Below are positions 10,901 through 19,526 of a stretch of 64,000 bases of DNA, piece after piece. Numbering within the stretch: the stretch's first letter is position 1; every line of letters begins with the position of its first letter. The DNA comes from Myroides indicus (GTDB taxonomy: Bacteria > Bacteroidota > Bacteroidia > Flavobacteriales > Flavobacteriaceae). A model generated the notes under the pieces. The model was given only the letters and a program-made list of their open reading frames with translations. It ran no database searches and was not told the origin of the DNA. Both the position numbers and the translations under genes were made by a program. Location of the stretch: NCBI RefSeq assembly GCF_004364575.1, contig NZ_SOAG01000012.1, positions 1 through 64,000 of the forward strand, written 5' to 3'.

Positions 10901-12293
10901 CGATGTTAACTTCTCCTGTAATACCTGATATAAATACCGTTTCTTTTTCATAATTTGATTTTTGGTATTTTTGTTTCGCTATAAGCGTTGTAGTGAATTT
11001 ATCTGCACTAATTCCATTATCGGATAATAAAACTTCAAATTCATTACCTCCAGAGGGTGAGGTTTTATAGTAATAGGTTAATTTGTAGATGCCACCATCT
11101 AAATTAAAAGTAGGGGTTATTGCATAACTGTCATGTTTTGTACTACCGCCGTAATCATAACTTTGAAACATCAGTCCTCTATCTCCATTCATTAAATAAA
11201 CTGATGTTATTTCAAAAGAAGTATCATCTGCATTATTTTCTTGTAGAAATGTCCAACATTCTACACTCAAAGAGTTTGTATCAAATGTTTCGAAAAAAGG
11301 AGTAGGAAATACGCCGCATTTAGTCATAAATTTTACAGGCCCCACCCAGTAGCTTTTGTCAGAGGCAGAGCATACAGATCGATACCATACATAATAGTAA
11401 GTACTCGCATTCAAGCTAGTAAATGTATATTCAGTGGCGCCTTTAACATCTACGGAGCCTACTCCTGTCGGATACTTAGTATCTGTTCCAATAAATACTT
11501 CAAAGTCAGTAATAGAGTTATTAGGTGCAGACCAGGTAACAGTAGCTTTATCTAGCTCTATATCTTTTACTTCAAGGTCGGATGGTTGTTCACAAGTTTT
11601 TTCATAAATTGAAATATTGTCGACCGCAGCTGGAGGTTGATTTACTGTCCATTGATTATTCACCCATTGAAAAACTAATTTCATTTTAGTTCCGGCAAAA
11701 CTACTTAAGTCTACTTCTGCTATTTCTTTCTTAAAAGTAGCCTGATCATACAAATCTCCACTCACTAATATTCCGCCAGAAGAAGGGTTAATTCTCAAAT
11801 TTTTTGGTGGCGAATATGTTTCAGGAATAAGCCAGATACTTAATGCATCACTAACTGACCAGCTAGAACCTTCTCCAACACAGCTCCAATCAAAACTAAT
11901 AATGTAATCTTTTGCACCACTAGGAATTGTAAAAGAAGGACTTAGTGCTAAACTAACTTCTTCAGTTAATTTGGAATTACTATAGGCATTACTCGCCCCA
12001 TTATCATTAGAAATATATAAACCGTTAGTTCCCCCATTATTGATAGTAGATCCAACGTACCATTTATTTATATCAGAATTGACAAAACTCCAGTTTTGTG
12101 TAGTTTCAAAATCATCATTAAAAATTTCACTCAAATTAGTTGTTGTTTTTGAACTACTCTTTTTGTCAAATGAATATATCTGCTCACGTACAAAGTCATC
12201 TGAGAAAAGACTTTGAAATTTCTGGTTAGCGAATAACAAATACCCAAGAAGCATAGTAATTCCCAGAAAAATAGTTGTTAGTTTCAGTTTCAT
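4911..12293 (-). CDS. giant T9SS-exported adhesin with FN3, choice-of-anchor J and L modules
   Basis: 2460 residues with an N-terminal signal/anchor segment (about 1-22). A first MAM-like module (about 60-231) is followed by FN3-like modules alternating with five choice-of-anchor J modules near 328-487, 584-740, 840-1006, 1105-1263 and 1363-1523. Each has a P(F/Y)xxGFN or ETF start, a CW pair and usually DDWLISP. A Cys-rich module begins near 1623 (ECTGAITIPVN), a choice-of-anchor L domain spans about 1798-2038 (EFDFVP, LLASESY), then come Ig-like repeats. Residues 2378-2460 (ISPNNDGLNDAF, IYNRWGTEVY) are the gliding-motility-associated type B C-terminal sorting domain. This is therefore a predicted T9SS substrate displayed on or released from the cell surface. 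It is a tandem paralogue of the left-edge gene with more J modules; adhesion is inferred from the domains. Confidence 0.92.
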   Translation of the reverse strand: MKLKLTTIFLGITMLLGYLLFANQKFQSLFSDDFVREQIYSFDKKSSSKTTTNLSEIFNDDFETTQNWSFVNSDINKWYVGSTINNGGTNGLYISNDNGASNAYSNSKLTEEVSLALSPSFTIPSGAKDYIISFDWSCVGEGSSWSVSDALSIWLIPETYSPPKNLRINPSSGGILVSGDLYDQATFKKEIAEVDLSSFAGTKMKLVFQWVNNQWTVNQPPAAVDNISIYEKTCEQPSDLEVKDIELDKATVTWSAPNNSITDFEVFIGTDTKYPTGVGSVDVKGATEYTFTSLNASTYYYVWYRSVCSASDKSYWVGPVKFMTKCGVFPTPFFETFDTNSLSVECWTFLQENNADDTSFEITSVYLMNGDRGLMFQSYDYGGSTKHDSYAITPTFNLDGGIYKLTYYYKTSPSGGNEFEVLLSDNGISADKFTTTLIAKQKYQKSNYEKETVFISGITGEVNIAWHINSVGESTFHLDDVNLEKVSCTEPLHLEVSDIKTNSGKFKWDDDIATEWEYTVVNYGSAPTSTGTKVSNQEVVVTKDASGNNLTPDTEYEFYVRAKCLDGTFGDWVGPLYFKTACNAKNVPYVEGFNTIESDLGCWTILDINNDGTSYGNKWDQSEWTVYEGDRCMYYSGSSPVNDDWLISPGFNLTGGLYAVTFYYQLDQYTTADVQVKLSVNGVEPSAFTQTIGTTLTYVGAFYTKKVVYVEGVTGVANIGFHVEGISGTIQLDLFSIEKVDCRAPEDIIITDIGSKSIDISWTDNTNNSWEYYVLPENGLNTPPVGSGAMATNTNVSIDRVTNPSAPLEPNTEYKLFVRSACGTGKFSEWVGPIKFRTECEIATLPYQEGFNSDSETQYCWRIVDGNNDAPWYGGAGEWFTTDAQAYEGDQSMYFTNFDSTNDDWLISPTFEFDKNKVYRITYMYRTEPGVHAEFEVRLSDSGREKEDFTQVLLPNAIYDNVPWKKHKFLLSDIDGEVSIAFYVTDFKEWGSRVYIDDFRVEEVTNCPEPLTQGAENITGTSADIFWDNDFGNTNWEYFVRKKAFLIAPPLSDGTPTTSNKVNVTKDNFGGNLEGNTWYEFYVRSKCDDGSKTEWTGPYYFRTDCTYSTLPYWEGFNGDDSSLRCWTMVNGNSGASLWKQSASNTYEGSHAMNLTQSGTADSDDWLISPLFKNLDSTKTYRIKFNYRGTGSGNNEMEILASTTGINATDFTQTIVPKTSYKSSTYQDGIYFFSGISGDMYLAFHVVGDGAKNITIDNLFIDEVTTCGQPFNLNAKDIQGSSVNLFWDDAFNASAWQYIIQETKQIAPTDMDTGIPTSSNDFTADKDINGKKLVPNTDYVYYVRTDCGNGSFSEWTGPFSFTTACDAYTVPFTAGFNTNSKQLRCWTITNGGGGTTNWTTNSTWAYEGDALMQFKQTSAAAEADGYLISPEIAFVAGKNYVLKYYYKTDLVNMNEFEVLLSTKGNDISDFTTTLLTRKSYNNDNYKQEVIYISGISGNVNIAWHTMTKGAMTLGIDYVTIEEASSCPEPTNVTVTNYTDSTIDVEWTQNSGVNEWEVYVVEYGNSIPAGSSGSVVTGTPKYKATGLESGKAYHIYVRAKCPDGTDMSNWSTPANGPTEVTGNGECTGAITIPVNSGADCIQKTGVSTIGSPEVMPNTQSNCMDYRHTNEMWFEFTALSSTHLISFDNLISIGELESPSISFTVYSGNCGPSIFGTMVNCYDFDGSYGSPSKDDTAATISGLIPGNKYYLRVAIPEGKFLFNICITTNENNYVSVSKTGDEYTTEELVKDVLIQSDCDLVSNVKYQVGDGSSATSFINALGYFNQNGSSFPFEEGIVLATHDIATTPGPYYDYGDAGGFMGVRGRIPDWEGDEDLNAIIASAGGNVYGGNKSVATLEFDFVPIKDTIKFEYLLASESYLHNCTVVCWGAGSIFAAWLTEIETGQGQNLAIIPGTNEPITISTVRDTERSGAMCESVHPEWFGNYYGNGQDDPLLAPINYIGMTKPMSSKPIAVKPGVKYRIKLAIADYCNTNHVSAVFFNARSFDLGGLDLGPDFLIEDNTAICSTNTKTIHSGLSPENVKISWYKNDELIEGENKPDLEVGEAGVYKAVAYYEEIKCEISGSITVEMYPPISESVHQAKDIIVCRQALEEVSVNLISVETEMFKDVERSDYTTEYYKTIEEAEASENAISNAENYALGKEPQAQTVYIRVESMITGCHEIFELHIQPEQGAIPDKPSDVTVCAEYVFPQVNEKQYYYMQPGGEGKAYKMGDVLAEPGEHTIYLLQINNEEGCYEEIAYKVKITAPVVADVFEDKTLSCEYYELKPLSEYNHYFTEPGGNGDELYPGRQILEKQTIYVYASSEGGLCTDESSFTIDYEDCPIPRGISPNNDGLNDAFDLTPHGVENIKIYNRWGTEVYSHGAGYTTQWHGQNKNGKQLPDGTYYYVIQAHGKTRTGWVQINK

Positions 12294-12723
12294 GTTTATT
12301 AAAGTTTATTTAGTACAATATATCCAAATCTGACTAGAGCTACTTAATTAAAAAATGATCATATCAAATTAAAATTGAATAGCTATAGCTGGTTTTAAAT
12401 TATTAAAAATCAAAAATATTTAAAAAGATGTGGATTAAAGAATTTTTAACAATAGAATAAAAATAGATTCAAAATAGAAATTAACATTATATATATTATC
12501 TATATAAATTATATTTAGATAGTTATACGTTATTTATAACATATAATTAACTAATTTATTTAAGCTGAAAATAATTTATTTTTCATCATAATCTTTATTT
12601 AGCATAAATCTGAATTTTAGTATAGTGTTTAGAATGCTATTGCCCCATATTATCACCATTTTACTTTGATGTTAAAAAAAGTTCAAATTTAAAAGACCTG
12701 CTGTTTTAGAAGAATACTTTGTA
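12294..12723. other. AT-rich divergent intergenic region
   Basis: About 430 bp between the adhesin gene (minus) and pafA-like gene (plus), very A/T-rich with TATATA-like runs around 12480-12550. It should carry both promoters. Only the pafA-side -7 box is convincing. I see no ORF, RNA gene or repeat. Confidence 0.5.
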
Positions 12724-12731
12724 TAGCTTTG
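12724..12731 (+). promoter_or_regulatory. candidate -7 box (TAgcTTTG) for the pafA-like gene
   Basis: Matches the flavobacterial primary-sigma -7 consensus TAnnTTTG, 44 bp before the ATG. No clear TTG at the expected -33 position. Confidence 0.5.
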
Positions 12732-12775
12732 TTTACTGTTTTTAGAAAGAACACTTTGCTATAAAATATAAAATA

Positions 12776-14425
12776 ATGAATTTTAAGTCTACACTATTGG
12801 CAGCTATGTGCTGTTTGTTTTCAATTTCTGTTTTTGCTGACGAAACGCTACCTAAACCCAAATTGGTTGTGGGGATGGTCATAGATCAAATGCGATGGGA
12901 TTATTTATATAAATATTACGATAGATATTCGGAAAATGGATTTAAGCGCTTATTATCCGAGGGGTTTTCAAGCGAAAATATGCTGATTGATTATGTCCCT
13001 ACCTATACCGCGATCGGGCACAGTACAGTTTATACGGGAAGTGTTCCGGCAATTCACGGAATAGCAGGAAACGATTTTATTATTCAGGCAACGGGAGAAA
13101 ATATGTACTGTACGCAGGATGATAGTGTTCAAGCAGTGGGAGGAGAAGGAAAAGTAGGACAACAGTCGCCAAACAACTTATTGGTATCAACTGTTACGGA
13201 TCAATTGAAATTGGCAACAAATTTTCAATCTAAAGTTATTGGTATTGCCATTAAAGACAGGGGAGGAATTTTACCCGCCGGACATTTTGCAGATGCTGCC
13301 TATTGGTTAGACGGAGCTACGAGTGATTGGATAACCAGTACTTACTATATGAATACTTTGCCAAAATGGGTAAGGGAATTTAACACGAAAAGGTATCCTG
13401 ACGAATACCTTAAAAAGGGATGGAATACACTATATCCGATAGATACGTATGTGTTGAGTACGACTGATGACAATGCATATGAAGAAGCATTTAAGGGAGA
13501 AGATAAACCGGTTTTTCCAAGGAATTTAAATAAATTGAAAAAAGAGAATGGTTATGAACTGATTAAATCTGTTCCGTATGGAAATACATTAACGTTAGAT
13601 TTTGCCAAAAAAGCAATACACGAGGAAAAACTAGGTAATAATGAAGGAGGCTTTACAGATTTTTTAGCAGTAAGCTTATCTTCTACAGATTATATAGGAC
13701 ATCAGTTTGCCATAAATTCTATTGAAATAGAAGATACTTATCTGAGATTGGACGCTGATTTAGCTGATTTTCTATCGTATTTAGACCAACATATAGGAAA
13801 GGGCAATTATACTTTCTTTTTGACGGCTGATCATGGAGCAGCACATAATCCTAAGTTTTTTGCTGATCAAAAAGGAAACTCTGGTTATTTTAGTACTAAA
13901 GAAATTAAAAAGCAGCTTAATGAAAAATTGCAGGATCAATTCGAAGAAGAGGGTATTGTAGCTAGTTTGATGAATTATCAGGTCCACTTAAACAATACAC
14001 TGATTGCAGAAAAAGAATTGGATGAAGAAGATATCCGAAGTGCTATTGTCAAAGAACTAAAAAAAATAGAAGGTATAGCGTTTGTTACCGATATGGATAA
14101 AGCATCTGTTTCGGCCATACCACAAAAACTAAGAGAGCGTATTGTAAATGGATATAATATTAAAAGAAGTGGCGTAATTCAGTATATTCTAGAACCACAG
14201 TGGTACAGCGGTAAAAAAGACGGGAAAGGAACTACCCACGGTTCATGGAATTCTTACGATGCGCATATTCCTGCCGTATTTATGGGCTGGGGAGTAAAAC
14301 CCGGAAAAACAGTTAGAGAAACCCATATGACAGATATTGCCCCGACAATTTCACAAATCCTAAAAATAGAATTTCCAAACGGAAATATTGGGCAACCTAT
14401 TTATGAAGCGATTGATGTACAATAA
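12776..14425 (+). CDS. pafA: PafA-type alkaline phosphatase / phosphodiesterase superfamily enzyme
   Basis: 549 residues with a signal peptide (about 1-21, ending VFA) and an alkaline-phosphatase-superfamily fold. A metal-binding Asp lies in VVGMVIDQMRWDY (D37), and the nucleophile region PTYTAIGHSTVYTGS has Thr78 as the likely nucleophile. GIAGND and the KDRG motif correspond to the Lys/Arg pair of PafA. The C-terminal metal ligands are in TADHGAAH and GTTHGSWN. PafA enzymes are periplasmic monoesterases that release phosphate from organic phosphates and are Thr- rather than Ser-based. It is monocistronic with its own -7 box. Substrate range is not readable from sequence; other members of the nucleotide pyrophosphatase/phosphodiesterase family are the main alternative. 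Confidence 0.85.
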   Translation: MNFKSTLLAAMCCLFSISVFADETLPKPKLVVGMVIDQMRWDYLYKYYDRYSENGFKRLLSEGFSSENMLIDYVPTYTAIGHSTVYTGSVPAIHGIAGNDFIIQATGENMYCTQDDSVQAVGGEGKVGQQSPNNLLVSTVTDQLKLATNFQSKVIGIAIKDRGGILPAGHFADAAYWLDGATSDWITSTYYMNTLPKWVREFNTKRYPDEYLKKGWNTLYPIDTYVLSTTDDNAYEEAFKGEDKPVFPRNLNKLKKENGYELIKSVPYGNTLTLDFAKKAIHEEKLGNNEGGFTDFLAVSLSSTDYIGHQFAINSIEIEDTYLRLDADLADFLSYLDQHIGKGNYTFFLTADHGAAHNPKFFADQKGNSGYFSTKEIKKQLNEKLQDQFEEEGIVASLMNYQVHLNNTLIAEKELDEEDIRSAIVKELKKIEGIAFVTDMDKASVSAIPQKLRERIVNGYNIKRSGVIQYILEPQWYSGKKDGKGTTHGSWNSYDAHIPAVFMGWGVKPGKTVRETHMTDIAPTISQILKIEFPNGNIGQPIYEAIDVQ

Positions 14426-14443
14426 CGTTTAGTATAATAAAAA

Positions 14444-14470
14444 AGCTCTTTACTTTTGTGGTAAAGAGCT
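14444..14470 (-). terminator. hairpin terminator, strongest on the minus strand
   Basis: Perfect 10-bp stem AGCTCTTTAC / GTAAAGAGCT with a 7-nt loop between convergent genes. On the minus strand it is followed by a T run, so it best serves the lipoprotein gene ending at 14572. On the plus strand it follows the pafA-like gene but lacks a T tract. Confidence 0.75.
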
Positions 14471-14571
14471 GTCTGTGGAGTAAAGTTATAAGCCTTGCGC
14501 TTGTTTATTATGTTTTTGTGCAAAATATCTTGACTTTCAGCAGAGGAGTACTCAGACAAAAACTTAATTTA

Positions 14572-16296
14572 TTATAAGCTTACTTGGTTAGATCTTTGAT
14601 TGCAACCGTTCATAAGTTCCAATTTCCATTGATAATTAGGATAGAATTGTTCTAATGATTGAGCGGCAGTTTTTTCTGGCAAACAGTAGGGGGTGCTGAT
14701 TATAATTTCTATAACTCCAGCATTTACGCTCCCTGATTTAAGTTTGGCGCTATAACCATTAGCAGCTATAGAATATTCAGAAGCTCCCGGACTGAGAAAA
14801 TATAATCGAACAGGATAACACATATCTGCCTGATCACATGCACCAGAGTCAGAGCTTATTAATGCTCCGGTACCATCGGCTGTAAAAGAAATTAAAATAG
14901 AGATACCTCCATATGAATTACATACAATTTCTGTATTGGTAATTATAGGAGGTATTGTATTACTATTATCACAAGGATTATTTTCAATAAATATCTCTAT
15001 GGCAATACTTCCGTTAGCATTGCTAAACTCGTTTTGATAAGTATAGTTTAACGTGGTTTTTACGCTGTTTCCGGTTACAGCATCGGGATTTTTAACGGTC
15101 ATTTTCATGCGTACCACACCGTTTTCAAAAGCAACATCAGACAGTTGTACATTGGCATCAGCTACCGTAAACTTTAAACTGTTGTAATCCTCTGCTGTTA
15201 AAACACCGCTTTGCATTTCGGCAGAATCAGGTATTTTGTGAACGGGTATCTGTGAAATATTAGAAAAAAACAGATTATCGTTTATAAATTGAATAACACC
15301 GTTTACCTTTTCTGTGATGTTTATCAAACGTCCGTAAGCATCAAAATAAATGCTTGTTCCTTCGGCAGTGCTTAATTCATCAGCAGTGGTTACACTTCTG
15401 TTTCCGGTATACAAATTTACATTTTGAGCCTCGTCATTTGTAAAAACAAGCCCTTGAGTTCCCAGTGTGCTTTTTGTGATTTGGTTTCCAAAAACAGGAT
15501 CAATGATTTTATCCACTATTTTATCGACAATTTTGATTTCGCCAACTAACTCTTTTTGATATTGCCAGGCGAATGCTCCGGATGCTAAGCAAGCAACAGC
15601 CGCTACTGATTTTTCTAAAGGAGTTGCTCCATAAACAACAATTAAACCACTTGTTACAAAAGTTAGCACAGTTAGTTGATAATTTTTTACACTCTTAAAA
15701 GTAGAAGCTGCTCCTAACGTAGTAAACTTTGGAGTTGAGTTTAAACCTAAAATTTTTTTAAACCAGTTTTCGTTTACCTGATAAAACAGCGCCATTTGGT
15801 TTTTGTCGTCCTTGGAAAGCGATTTGTAATATGCTTCAAACGCCGTTAGAGCATCTGCCAGATACTCCGAATATTCTTCATCGGATATTCTGTTTTGGCT
15901 AAAGTTTAAATCTTCAAAAAAAGGCTTTAAAATGACTTCTTCGTTGCCGTTTAAAACACTTTTTTTAACCTCAAATTTGGATTGAGCTTCCAGCTGTGGA
16001 ATATTTAACGTCGTTTCTCCTACAGCAGTTGTTCCCGGAACGTAGAATACTAATGTGTTGTCGTTTGAACGAACTAGTTTAAGCGGAATTCCGCCCAAAT
16101 CGGCATCGTATTCTTCCTGCAAAAGCGGTTGTGAAAATTGCGCTTCCACAATTTGAAGCTGAAAAGCTTCTTTGGGCATCGTAATTTCCTGTTTAGGATC
16201 GGGATCAGGACTGTCGTTGTCATTTTTGGAACATCCGCTCCAAAAAATTGCATTACCTATGATGAAGGCAGCGTAAATAAGATGAAATTTTTTCAT
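14572..16296 (-). CDS. large hypothetical lipoprotein
   Basis: I choose the ATG at 16296 rather than one 17 codons upstream. It gives a clean lipoprotein signal (MKKFHLIYAAFIIGNAIFWSGC), with the lipidated Cys followed by SKND. The protein is about 574 residues. After an Asp/Pro-rich linker it has a beta-rich N-terminal region, a hydrophobic stretch around residues 215-250 (LTVLTFVTSGLIVVYG and a second segment) that could be a membrane helix pair, and a beta-rich C-terminal half with several Cys (CDN, CNS, CDQADMCYP). I do not recognise a family. Likely envelope-anchored. Convergent with the pafA-like gene and divergent from the M16 peptidase. Confidence 0.75.
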   Translation of the reverse strand: MKKFHLIYAAFIIGNAIFWSGCSKNDNDSPDPDPKQEITMPKEAFQLQIVEAQFSQPLLQEEYDADLGGIPLKLVRSNDNTLVFYVPGTTAVGETTLNIPQLEAQSKFEVKKSVLNGNEEVILKPFFEDLNFSQNRISDEEYSEYLADALTAFEAYYKSLSKDDKNQMALFYQVNENWFKKILGLNSTPKFTTLGAASTFKSVKNYQLTVLTFVTSGLIVVYGATPLEKSVAAVACLASGAFAWQYQKELVGEIKIVDKIVDKIIDPVFGNQITKSTLGTQGLVFTNDEAQNVNLYTGNRSVTTADELSTAEGTSIYFDAYGRLINITEKVNGVIQFINDNLFFSNISQIPVHKIPDSAEMQSGVLTAEDYNSLKFTVADANVQLSDVAFENGVVRMKMTVKNPDAVTGNSVKTTLNYTYQNEFSNANGSIAIEIFIENNPCDNSNTIPPIITNTEIVCNSYGGISILISFTADGTGALISSDSGACDQADMCYPVRLYFLSPGASEYSIAANGYSAKLKSGSVNAGVIEIIISTPYCLPEKTAAQSLEQFYPNYQWKLELMNGCNQRSNQVSL

Positions 16297-16563
16297 AATA
16301 CAGTAATTTATGTTAGCATTTGAAGAAATCGTATCAACATATTTCAATTTTGTAAAATTAAATTATCAGTAATATAGCTGTCAATACCCATTTTTGGGTA
16401 TTTTTATGGTAGAAGCAGTTTTGTTATAGATTATGTTTCCCAAAATTTTGGAGTATTTTTTGCTTGGCTTTTAGATTCCAAAGTCGGGGGCTAGCTAAAA
16501 GTAGACTTATAATCTTTCGATATAAAAATTTCTTTCCTTTTAAAAAGAAAAGAGTTTTATTTA
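16297..16563. other. divergent intergenic region with a short hairpin
   Basis: Separates the lipoprotein gene (minus) from the M16 peptidase gene (plus). It holds a perfect TACCCA-TTTT-TGGGTA hairpin followed by TTTTT on the plus strand (16385-16405), with no plus-strand gene upstream of it. No ORF is seen. Confidence 0.45.
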
Positions 16564-16571
16564 TAGCTTTG
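16564..16571 (+). promoter_or_regulatory. candidate -7 box (TAgcTTTG) for the M16 peptidase gene
   Basis: Same TAgcTTTG octamer as before the pafA-like gene, 30 bp before the ATG. No obvious -33 TTG. Confidence 0.5.
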
Positions 16572-16601
16572 GAGGATAATCAAAAATGAATAGTTAATCT
16601 T

Positions 16602-19526
16602 ATGAAAATGAAACACCTCATATTGGGTTTTATCTTTTCATTGAGCGGAATATTACATGCTCAGTACAAAACAATTACCCAGAAGGACAGCAATGGCTTT
16701 ACTTATGAATACGTAGAAAACGACCCGGCAAAAGCAAGAATTTATACCCTTAGTAATGGTCTGAAAGTTTATCTCGCGCAGAATCACGATGAGCCAAGAA
16801 TTCAAACTTATATTCCGGTGCGTACGGGTTCTAACAATGACCCTGAGGATAATACAGGATTAGCTCACTATTTAGAGCATATGTTGTTTAAAGGAACCTC
16901 TAAACTGGGTACGGTAGATTGGGAAACAGAGAAAGCGCTGTTAAAACAAATCTCAGACTTATATGAACAGCATAAAAGAGCAACTGATCCGGAAAAGAAA
17001 AAAGCTATTTACCATAAAATAGACGAAATCTCTAAAACAGCCTCTCAGTACGCTGTTGCCAATGAGTATGATAAATCGGTTGCCTCTATTGGAGCAGAAG
17101 GAACGAATGCTCATACCTGGTTTGATGAAACGGTTTACAAGAACGTAATACCTTCCAATGAGTTAGAAAAGTTTTTAGTAATAGAAAGTGAGCGTTTTTC
17201 AGAATTAGTATTGCGTTTGTTTCACACAGAGCTGGAAGCTGTTTATGAAGAGTTCAACAGAGGACAAGACAACGATTACTGGGCTTCTCATCAGGCTATG
17301 ATGAAATTGCTTTTTCCTACAACGCACTATGGAACGCAAACTACCATAGGTACTTCCGAGCATTTAAAAAATCCTTCTATGGAAGCGATTCACAACTACT
17401 TTGATCAATATTACGTGCCAAATAATATGGCTGTTGTATTAGTGGGAGATCTGGAGTTTGAACCTACTATAAAATTGGTCAATGCCTATTTCGGCAGTAT
17501 GAAAAAAGGAATTCAGCCCAAAGAATATGTAGCAGCAGAAAAGCCTTTAACCAAGGTACAAACAGTTGATATTTTTAGTCCGCAAAGTGAAAGAATTGAG
17601 ATCGGGTACCGTTTAGGTGGGTCTAAAACCAAAGACGCCCTTTATTTGTCTTTGATAGATATGTTGTTGAGTAATGGACAGGCGGGATTAATTGATTTAG
17701 ATATTAATCAAAAGCAAAAAACACTGTATGCTGCAAGTTCATCTATGATTATGAAAGATTATTCTGTTCATCAGTTAACAGGAATGCCCAATGAAGGTCA
17801 AACATTAGAAGAAGTTAGAGACATTTTATTGGCAGAAATTGAAAAGGTAAAAAAAGGAGAGTTTGACGATTGGATTTTGCAGGCTGTAGTAAATGATTTC
17901 CGTAAAAAATCAATGGAAGCTTTGGAGAGTAATGATGCAATGGCTACAGAAATGTACAATGCATTTATTCAGGGTAGAATGTGGGAAGATGTTGTAGCTG
18001 ACTTAGACAGAATGTCTAAAATAACAAAACAGGAAATTGTTGAGTTCGCCAATAAAAATTATGGAGATAATTACGTAATTGTTTATAAAAAACAAGGAGA
18101 AAATAAAGATTTGATTCGCGTAGAAAATCCCGGAATTACGCCTGTTGATTTAAATAGAGACAGCGAGTCTGAGTTTTATAAGCGATTGAGTCAAATCAAT
18201 GTAGCTGAGATTGAGCCGGAGTTTGTGGATTTTGACAAAGCGATGAAGCGTCAAAAAATAGGTAAACAAAAAACCAACTTGTTTTCCATTGTCAATACAA
18301 CAAATGATTTGGCAACAGTAACGTACATAACGCCTATCGGCTCTGATCACGATAAAAAGCTAAGTTTGGCGATTGGTTATTTGGAGTATTTGGGCACGGA
18401 TAAATATTCAGCAGAGGATATTCAGAAAGAGTTTTACAAATTGGGAATTGAATATGCTTTGATAACAGGAACGGATAAAACCTATGTTACTCTTAAGGGG
18501 TTAAAAGAAAATATCCCGCAAGGAATTAAGCTGTTAGAGCATTTAGTAACTAATGCGAAAGCAGATCAGGAGGCGTATAACAATTTAGTAGATCAGATCT
18601 TGAAATCTCGATCAGATGCCAAATCCAGTAAAGGAGGAATCCAGAGAGCACTAAATAGTTATATTATTTCAAATGGAGAGTTGAGCAGATTTAAAGATAT
18701 TTTAAGTGAGAGAGAATTAAAATCTATCAAACCCGCAGAATTGGTAAGTCTTGTTCATTCGTTTTTTGACTATAATCAGGATGTGTTTTATTACGGAAAT
18801 GATTTGGAAAACACCGAAAAAGCGATTGTTGAAAATCATAATTTAGGAAAAGGCAAAAAAATACCGGCTGCTAAAATTTATCCGGAACCGGAGACAGATG
18901 GCACACTTTATTTTACGCCTTATGACATGGTTCAGGCAGAAATTACTTACAGAGGAAGAGAAAAAAAGTTTGACAAAGATTTACTGGCAACAAGCAGTGT
19001 ATTTAATAACTATTTTGGAGGAGGAATGGCCTCTGTTGTTTTTCAGGAAATCAGAGAGTCAAAATCTTTAGCCTATTCTGCTTATGCATATTATACCAAT
19101 GCAGGCAAAGCGGATAAACATAACTATTTGATGGCTTATGTAGGAACACAGGCAAACAAATTGCCACAAGCGGTTGATGCTATGATGGAACTGATGAATA
19201 ATATGCCGCAAGTGGAAAATCAATTTGAAAATGCTAAGAATTCCGTTTTAAAGAGTATTGCTTCACAGCGTTATACTAAAGCTCAAATTTTTTATTACTG
19301 GTTATCACTTCAGGAAAGGGGTTTAAATTATGATATTAATAAAGATATCTACAGTAAAACTAAAAGCATGAAGATGGTAGACTTGGTTGATTTTTTTAAT
19401 GCACATGTAAAAGGAAAATCGTTCAATGTTGGACTATTGGGTAAAAAGGAAAATTTGGACTGGGAAGCGGTTAAAAAATTCGGAAAAATTAAAGAAGTTA
19501 CTTTAGAAGATTTATTCGGTTATTAG
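16602..19526 (+). CDS. secreted M16 family zinc metallopeptidase (insulinase/pitrilysin type), two M16 units
   Basis: 974 residues with a signal peptide (about 1-20, HAQ). The inverted zinc motif HxxEH is intact (HYLEHMLFKG, H89, E92, H93). The third ligand is expected in the downstream acidic helix around ELEAVYEEFNRG. A charged helical insertion follows the active site (about 105-150), as is common in Bacteroidota members. The C-terminal half is a second, non-catalytic M16-like unit with the familiar SLAYSAYAYY segment. It probably degrades peptides in the periplasm or outer envelope. Monocistronic: its own -7 box precedes it and a strong hairpin follows. Confidence 0.9.
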   Translation: MKMKHLILGFIFSLSGILHAQYKTITQKDSNGFTYEYVENDPAKARIYTLSNGLKVYLAQNHDEPRIQTYIPVRTGSNNDPEDNTGLAHYLEHMLFKGTSKLGTVDWETEKALLKQISDLYEQHKRATDPEKKKAIYHKIDEISKTASQYAVANEYDKSVASIGAEGTNAHTWFDETVYKNVIPSNELEKFLVIESERFSELVLRLFHTELEAVYEEFNRGQDNDYWASHQAMMKLLFPTTHYGTQTTIGTSEHLKNPSMEAIHNYFDQYYVPNNMAVVLVGDLEFEPTIKLVNAYFGSMKKGIQPKEYVAAEKPLTKVQTVDIFSPQSERIEIGYRLGGSKTKDALYLSLIDMLLSNGQAGLIDLDINQKQKTLYAASSSMIMKDYSVHQLTGMPNEGQTLEEVRDILLAEIEKVKKGEFDDWILQAVVNDFRKKSMEALESNDAMATEMYNAFIQGRMWEDVVADLDRMSKITKQEIVEFANKNYGDNYVIVYKKQGENKDLIRVENPGITPVDLNRDSESEFYKRLSQINVAEIEPEFVDFDKAMKRQKIGKQKTNLFSIVNTTNDLATVTYITPIGSDHDKKLSLAIGYLEYLGTDKYSAEDIQKEFYKLGIEYALITGTDKTYVTLKGLKENIPQGIKLLEHLVTNAKADQEAYNNLVDQILKSRSDAKSSKGGIQRALNSYIISNGELSRFKDILSERELKSIKPAELVSLVHSFFDYNQDVFYYGNDLENTEKAIVENHNLGKGKKIPAAKIYPEPETDGTLYFTPYDMVQAEITYRGREKKFDKDLLATSSVFNNYFGGGMASVVFQEIRESKSLAYSAYAYYTNAGKADKHNYLMAYVGTQANKLPQAVDAMMELMNNMPQVENQFENAKNSVLKSIASQRYTKAQIFYYWLSLQERGLNYDINKDIYSKTKSMKMVDLVDFFNAHVKGKSFNVGLLGKKENLDWEAVKKFGKIKEVTLEDLFGY

